Source of the DNA: Gymnogyps californianus
Lineage: Eukaryota > Chordata > Aves > Accipitriformes > Cathartidae
Assembly: GCF_018139145.2 (NCBI RefSeq)
Contig: NW_026114246.1
Location: 1-64,000, forward strand
Direction of reading: 5' to 3'
Length of the DNA: 64,000 nucleotides
This document shows, piece by piece, positions 57,865-64,000 of this stretch. The notes under the pieces were generated by a model. That model saw only the letters and a program-made list of their open reading frames with translations, ran no database searches and was not told the DNA's origin. The translations under genes and the position numbers were made by a program. Every line of letters starts with the position of its first letter. Position 1 is the first letter of the stretch.

Positions 57865-58935
57865 GTAAGTGATGGATAAGTAGGTTTTTTTCAACTTCTC
57901 TATCTTTTACTATATTAAAGTGATAATATTTAATTTTCAGTGAACTAATGTATCCTTTTGGCTATATACAACCTCCCTTAAGTTACTAAAATGTTTTAAT
58001 TTCAGCTGACTGCTATATAAACCAGACAGTTAAAATCTGCAGATCTCAAATAGATTGTAGAACTATCAGCAAAACTCAGTTAGAAACTTCTGAAATTCAT
58101 TTAGCTTCCTGTTCATGAAAAGATCAAAATTTGGACTTCTTTCTACAACAGAATTGTTGTAGATAAATGAGCTCTGGGAAACATTTTACCAAATCTGATT
58201 TATAGTCTTACTTCTGTAAGTGTATTTGGTTTGATGTTTGCAGACAGATGTTTGGCACAGGTCTCCAGCAAATATACTTAATCTCATTTGTAAAAGAATA
58301 GGGAGTAATTTTTGCATTTGGAATGGCTGTCATATGGACAACATAGACACAGCTAATCTCAAGAAAAGTCTCCAAACCACCACTTTGTTAGTCTAGAATC
58401 CATCTCCCAAGGTTTCCATCCACTATATACAAACATAAACAACACTTGAAGAATACATTAGTGCTGTGGTGGTGTTGTAATAAAAAGATACCTTGTTCTC
58501 TTGGCCTATCTAGAGAGGAACACTCTTCCATTTGTAATACTAAGTTTAGATTTATTTTTACAGGATTTACCAGCCTGTTTTATCCATAAAAATAATCAAG
58601 GCCTTTGAAGACAAAAATGCAAGTTAGTAAGGGAGTCAAATATCTGTGAGAATGTGTAGCATAGCCCATTCACAGGCAATGGAAAATTCAATTAAATATG
58701 TATGAAAGCAGTTATTGATTAACCTATCTCAATGTGGAAATAAGACCATAATTCAGTACTATTTTTTTTGTCATTGTTTTCTCATGGATCACTCCATTTC
58801 TTGTAAAGAACCTCTAAATAGACCCATTTGTATTCAGGGAAACCTCCAGTGCCTGAAGAAGCAAATGGAATATATGTGTAGTTCTGGAAATAATGCCATG
58901 GTTTTGCAGAAAAATTACATGCCTGTATTTGAAGT
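57865..58935. other. Anonymous DNA after last recognised ITGA2 exon
   Basis: No further ITGA2 exon or repeat recognised. Confidence 0.4.
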
Positions 58936-60174
58936 GTGCTGAGTGCCTCATCTTTGTGGCATGGTATTAAGCCACTATCCATCATATTTGAGAAGTCGTG
59001 GCAGTCCAGGGAAGTTCCCACTGACTGGAAAAGGGGAAACATAACCCCCATTTTTAAAAAGGGAAAAAAGGAAGACCCGGGGAACTATAGGCTGGTCAGT
59101 CTCACCTCTGTGGCCGGCAAGATCATGGAGCGGATCCTCCTGGAAACTATGCTAAGGCACGCAGAAAACAGAGAGGTGATTGGTGACAGCCAACATGGCT
59201 TTCCTAAGGGCAAATCGTGCCTGACAAACTTGGTGGCCTTCTACAACGGGGTTACAGCACTGGTGGATAAGGGAAGAGTGACTGAAGTCATCTACCTGGA
59301 CTTGTGCAAAGCATTTGATACTGTCCTGCACAACATCCTTGTCTCTAAATCGGAGAGACATGGATTTGATGGGTGGACCACTTGGTGGATAAGGAATTGG
59401 CTGAATGGTTGCACTCAAAGAGTTGCCATCAATGGCTCGATGTCCGGGTGGAGACCAGTGACGAGTGGTGTCCCTCAGGGGTCCGTATTGGGACCAGCGC
59501 TGTTTAACATCTTTGTTGGGGACATGGACAGTGGGATTGAGTGCACCCTCGGCAAGTTTGCAGATGACACCAAGCTGAGTGGTGCGGTCGACATGCTGGA
59601 GGGAAGGGATGCCATCCAGAGGGACCTTGACAGGCTAGGGAGGTGGGCCCATGCAAACCTCCTGAAGTTCAACAAGGCCAAGTGCAAGGTCCTGCACCTG
59701 GGTCGGGGCAATCCCAAGCACAAATACAGGCTGGGCAGAGAATGGATTGAGAGCAGCCCTGAGGAGGAGGACTTGGGGGTATTGGTGGATGAAAAGCTGG
59801 ACATGAGCCGGGAATGTGCACTCACAGCCCAGAAAGCCAAACGTATCCTGGGCTGCATCAAAAGAAGTGTGACCAGCAGGTCGAGGGAGGTGATTCTCCC
59901 CTACTGCTCCGCTCTTGTAAGACCCCACCTGGAGTACTGTGTTCAGCTCTGGGGCCCCCAACATAAGAAGGACATGGACCTGCTCGAGCAAGTCCAGAGG
60001 AGGGCCACAAAGATGATCAGAGGGCTGGAGCACCTCTCCTATGAAGACAGGCTGAGAGTTGGGGTTGTTCAGCCTGGAGAAGAGAAGGCTCCGGGGAGAC
60101 CTTATAGCAGCCTTCCAGTACCTAAAGGGGGCCTACAAGAAAGCTGGAGAGGGACTTTTTGCAAGGGCATGTAG
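58936..60174 (+). pseudogene. CR1 ORF2 reverse transcriptase fragment
   Basis: The frame contains the RT blocks in order: [56 protein letters not shown], then the active site FADDTKLS at about 59560, and the thumb region with [15 protein letters not shown]. The N-terminal endonuclease is missing through 5' truncation. The last ~40 codons are out of frame after YEDRLR. The element copies its RNA at a nicked target, but this copy has no endonuclease and cannot act alone. Confidence 0.95.
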
Positions 60175-60452
60175 TGATAGGACAAGGGGTAATGGCTTTA
60201 AACTGAAAGGAGGGTAGATTTAGATTGGACATAAGGAAGAAATTTTTTACAATGAGGGTGGTGAGACACTGGAACAGGTTGCCCAGAGAAGTTATGGATG
60301 CCCCATCCCTGGAAGTGTTCAAGGCCAGGTTGGATGGGGCTTTGAGCAACCTGGTCTAGTGGAAGGTGTCCCTGCCCATGGCAGGGGGGGGTTGGAACTA
60401 GATGATCTTTAAGATCCCTTCCAACCCAAACCATTCTATGATTCTATGATTA
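58936..60452 (+). mobile_element. CR1 LINE, 5'-truncated, with long RT frame
   Basis: Begins within the RT domain and runs to a 3' end with two ATTCTATG units (CCATTCTATGATTCTATGATT at about 60431). The open frame is 412 codons, and a shift near 60057 breaks the last part of ORF2. It is clearly younger than the CR1 at 15195-18420, which has many breaks. Confidence 0.95.
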
Positions 60453-61004
60453 TTTCTGCTAGGAGATGAAACTCATTAATACACAATGCAAATATTCCAA
60501 TTAATTGTACAGGCTTTTTAGGTAGCTCATAAACCATGTATTACTGGACATTCTTCCACAGTTGGACCATGATACTGCCAAACTTACATTACCAGCAGTT
60601 CTGTTGGTGATTTCAGGAGAACCAGAATTTGAATAATTATTCAAATGACTGTTGATTAAGTCAGTTGACAAATAAAAGGTAATTCCTGAGCCAGCCACTG
60701 AAACATCTGCAGCTGGAACTTTTACAGCTCTGAGGCAGTGGCTGAACAGACCCTGAAAGTTATCCACAGGGCTCCTAAGAAACACAGTGACTTTTGGTGA
60801 GACTTATAGCCTGATCCTTACTCGATAGCCTCTTGCCCTGTGAGAAGTCTTGGCAAATGTGCCAGCTGATGGAGGTACACTCTCCCTAGGGCAGACAGTT
60901 TCCTTCGCCACTTCAGCAATGGAGTCAGTACCCAGCACTGCACATACTTCTTGGCAGGCCAGAAGTGCCCTTCACACTTCCTTGGGAATGGGACAGTGCA
61001 GTAG
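60453..61004. other. Anonymous DNA between CR1 and LTR
   Basis: No gene or repeat recognised. Confidence 0.4.
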
Positions 61005-61609
61005 TGTCCTGGTTTCGGCTGGGACAGAGTTAACTCTCTTCTTAGTAGCTGGTACAGTGCTGTGTTTTGGATTTAGTGTGAGAATACTGTTGATAACACT
61101 CTGATGTTTTAGTTGTTGCTAAGTAGCGCTTATCTTAAGCCAAGGACTTTTCAGTTTCCCATGCTCTGCCAGCAAGCAGGTGTGCAAGAGGCTGGGAGGG
61201 AGCATAGCCAGGGCAGCTGACCTGAACTAGCCAAAGGGATATTCCATACCATGGAACGTCATGCCCAGTATATAAACAGGGGGGAGGCTGGCCGGGAGGG
61301 GCGGATCACTGCTCGGGCATCGGTCAGCGAGTGGTGAGCAATTGCATTGTGCATCACTGGTTTTGGGTTTTTTTTTTCTTCCCCCCCCTTCTTTTTTTGT
61401 TATATTCCTTTTTATTACTATTATTATTATATTTCATTATTATTAGTAGTAGTATTATATTTTACTTTAGTTATTAAACTGTTCTTATCTCAACTCATGA
61501 GTTTTACCTTCTTTCCCGATTCTCCTCCCCATCCCACTGGGAGCGGGGGGAGTGAGGAAGCGGCTGCATGGTGCTTAGCTGCTGTGCTGGCTGGGGTTAA
61601 ACAACGACA
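61005..61609 (+). repeat. ERVL-like solo LTR with perfect TSD
   Basis: From TGTCCTGGTTTCGG to AACAACGACA. agtag lies on both sides (61000-61004 and 61610-61614). It is close in sequence and equal in length to the LTR at 56121-56725, so the two belong to one subfamily. Confidence 0.95.
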
Positions 61610-62546
61610 AGTAGTAATCTGAGTTTTTCCCTACTTGCCCTGTTATTTTAGACCAGTAACTGGGTTGGTAGGATACATCCAACTTAATATCTACATTAAT
61701 CATCCACATCAGAGTTAGCCCTTCTATAAACCCTAATCTATAGAAAGAATAGGTATTTCTGAGATGTAATTCATCTCATCTTAAAGATGATTCTAAAAAA
61801 TAGGTAAGGTGAATTATGCCCTAAAAGAGCCTATCCTTCTCCATTGGAAGCCAAGGGTCTATATTGTAGATATAACACTAGACGTGAATCCCAGCCGTGG
61901 TATCTTACTGACCACAGTTTTACTTTAAGGAAGACATTTGTTCTTAGGCATAGATTTACCTCTCCAAAAGTGCCACTTCACTGTTAAAGGAGAAAGCATT
62001 ACTAGGCAAACTGCACATACATACGAGATTGGCTCTTTAATTTGGACGAGCTGGGTTGCTGTGTAGCCAAATGAATTAATATTGCCTTGTGATGCTATGT
62101 GAGGAAGCTGCTTAGATATCTTTGCATAAAAGCTTTCAGATTTTTTCCAAGTTGGAAAGGACCGCCAGCTGGAGGACAGAACGTTAATCTGCTATAATCA
62201 TCATTATGGCCATTTGGTTAGAAAATACACAAAGCCAGCCTGCCTCAGTGAAATGAATACATATAGCTACACCTAGCACAACATTGGAGCCTTCCAGCAG
62301 AAATGACTTAAATCACTGAGGTGTCAGTCCAGTGCAAGTTTCCCGGAAAGCTTAAGATTAAATTACACCAGACAAATGCACTGAGAAAGTAAACCAACAT
62401 GACTTCTTTTATCATGTTTCAGGAAGGAAAAAAACCTTCATGCTAAATCTATGTCATTCCAAGATTAAATCCAAAGATTTGACAGTTCATAAATATTAGA
62501 GCAATGTCTCCCTGAGCAACTATGTTTTATGTAACTATATAGTTGG
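61610..62546. other. Anonymous DNA
   Basis: No gene or repeat recognised. Confidence 0.4.
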
Positions 62547-62996
62547 TGTGCTGGTTTTGGCTGGGATAGAGTTAATTTTCTTCATAGTAGCTACTATGGG
62601 GCTATGTTTTGGATTTGTGCTGGAAACAGTGTTGATAATACAGGGATGTTGTAGTTATTGCTGAGCAGTGCTTACACAGAGTCAAGGCCTTTTCTGCTTC
62701 TCACACTGCCCTGCCAGCGAGTAGGCTGGGGGTGCACAAGAAGTTGGGAGGGGACACAGCTGGGACAGCTGACCCCAACTGACCAAAGGGATATTCCATA
62801 CCATATGACATCATGCTCAGCATATAAAGCTGGGGGAAGAAGAAGGAAGGGGGGGATATTAGGAGTTATGGCGTTTGTCTTCCCAAGTAACCGTTACGCA
62901 TGATGGAGCCCTGCTTTTCTGGAGATGGCTGAACACCTGCCTGCTAATGGGAAGTAGTGAATGAATTCCTTGTTTTGCTTTGCTTGCATGTGTGGT
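62547..62996 (+). repeat. ERVL-like LTR, second subfamily, 3'-truncated
   Basis: TGTGCTGGTTTTGGCTGGG start. It matches the U3 of the rearranged LTR at 19940-21186 (AGTCAAGGCCTTTTCTGC, CCGTTACGCATGATGG). It breaks off after GCTTGCATG, before the poly(A) signal. Confidence 0.88.
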
Positions 62997-63467
62997 ATTG
63001 CCTTCTACAGCTGCTCACCACAGATAACAGGCTCCAATAATGCTCAGCTGGAAGTAGTTCTTCTCCAGCTGACGCAGCAAAAGTCTGTTTTGAGCAGATG
63101 GGGCTCTACACCAGGCTATTCCCAGCCTGCATGTAAGCATGTCTGGTTTACCTAGTGATGGTGCATCTGTGCACTATGGGGACAACTCTGAAAGACCTCC
63201 TGTTAATGGAGAGGCAGAAAGCTGGCAGGAAGAGATTGCTTCGCTGCCTGTTGTGTATGGCCAAGAGTGATGAGGGCCCCTAATCCTTAACTGGCACTGC
63301 CATGTGCCATGGTGGTGCAACCAGGTACCTGTGGACACCAGTGAAAGGGCTGTAATTGCCTGGTGTGTTCCAGTCATTGATCCTGGAATGTGTGCAGTCC
63401 AGCTGTTCTTGATTAGTGAAGTATTTGGTTTACAAATCCTACTTTATATGCAGTTAACATTAACCCC
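62997..63467. other. Anonymous DNA
   Basis: Nothing recognised. Confidence 0.35.
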
Positions 63468-64000
63468 TGTCGTGGTTTAACCCCAGCCAGCAACTAAGCA
63501 CCACACAGCCACTCGATCACTCCCCCCACCCAGTGGGATGGGGGAGAGAATCAGGAAAAAAAACCTCGTGGGTTGAGATAATGACAGTTTAATAGGACAG
63601 AAAGGAAGGAAAAATAATGATAATGATAATAATATGACAATAATAATACTAAAAGAATTAGACTATACAAAACAAGTGATGCACAATGCAATTGCTCACC
63701 ACTTGCTGACCGATGCCCAGTTAGTTCCCAAGCAGTGATCCGCCCCTCCTGGCCAACTCCCCGCTGTTTATATACTGGGCATGATGTCATATGGTATGGA
63801 ATATCCCTTTGGCCAGTTTGGGTCAGCTGTCCTGGCTGTGTCCCCTCCCAACTTCTTGTGCCCCTCCAGCCTTCTTGCTGGCTGGGCATGAGAAGCTGAA
63901 AAATCCTTGACTTAGGATAAACACTACTTAGCAACAACTAAAAACATCAGTGTGTTATCAACATTATTTTCCTACTAAATCCAAAACACAGCACTATACC
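63468..64000 (-). repeat. ERVL-like LTR cut by the window edge
   Basis: TGTCGTGGTTTAACC start and the same layout as the ERV B LTRs. About 45 bases of the far end lie beyond the window. Whether it is a solo LTR or the 3' LTR of a minus-strand provirus cannot be told from here. Confidence 0.93.

Noticed and set aside
1..64000. CRISPR arrays, tRNA or rRNA genes, bacterial-type operons
   Set aside because: No regularly spaced repeats with unique spacers, no cloverleaf or rRNA sequence seen, and the repeat content is clearly vertebrate.

Overview
This window looks like vertebrate nuclear DNA from a bird. It carries CR1-type LINEs, one of them ending in the ATTCTATG octamer typical of avian CR1, and many copies of an ERVL-like LTR family (+ sense: TGTCCTGGTTTCGGCTGGGA at one end, GGTTAAACCACGACA at the other) that I recognise as common in neoavian genomes. 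There is no sign of bacterial operons, CRISPR arrays or an intact protein-coding gene.

The only cellular gene I can identify is a broken, multi-exon copy of ITGA2 (integrin alpha-2) on the + strand. Sixteen exons lie in collinear order between 25266 and 57864, most with intron-exon borders still visible, so this is not a processed pseudogene. It is damaged throughout. There is a stop codon in the I-domain exon (33726-33728), frameshifts in the exons at 33118, 46238 and 51267, and a lost splice donor after 46430. The exons for the rest of the I domain and for part of the calf region were not found. No signal-peptide exon or transmembrane/cytoplasmic exon was seen.

Region by region: 1-2880 is anonymous DNA with half of a 230-bp duplication. 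2883-7871 is ERV A, a minus-strand ERVL provirus with a 5' LTR but almost no 3' LTR. 7872-15195 is anonymous DNA with three solo LTRs and the second half of the duplication. 15195-18420 is a long, decayed CR1. 18421-21186 holds a solo LTR and a rearranged LTR with another LTR nested in it. 21187-25265 is mostly anonymous, with a short CR1 tail. 25266-57864 is the ITGA2 remnant, interrupted by two long LTR-like elements, by ERV B (35626-41012, minus strand) and by more LTRs. 58936-64000 has a 5'-truncated CR1 with a 412-codon ORF and three more ERVL LTRs, the last cut by the window edge.

By rough addition, LTR elements cover about 30 percent of the window and CR1 about 8 percent. A decaying multi-exon ITGA2 in such retroelement-dense DNA, together with the location of ITGA2 on the Z chromosome in chicken (from memory), suggests that this is the degenerate W-linked gametolog of ITGA2. 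That is an inference. A segmental-duplicate pseudogene or loss of the only ITGA2 copy would look similar in this window alone.
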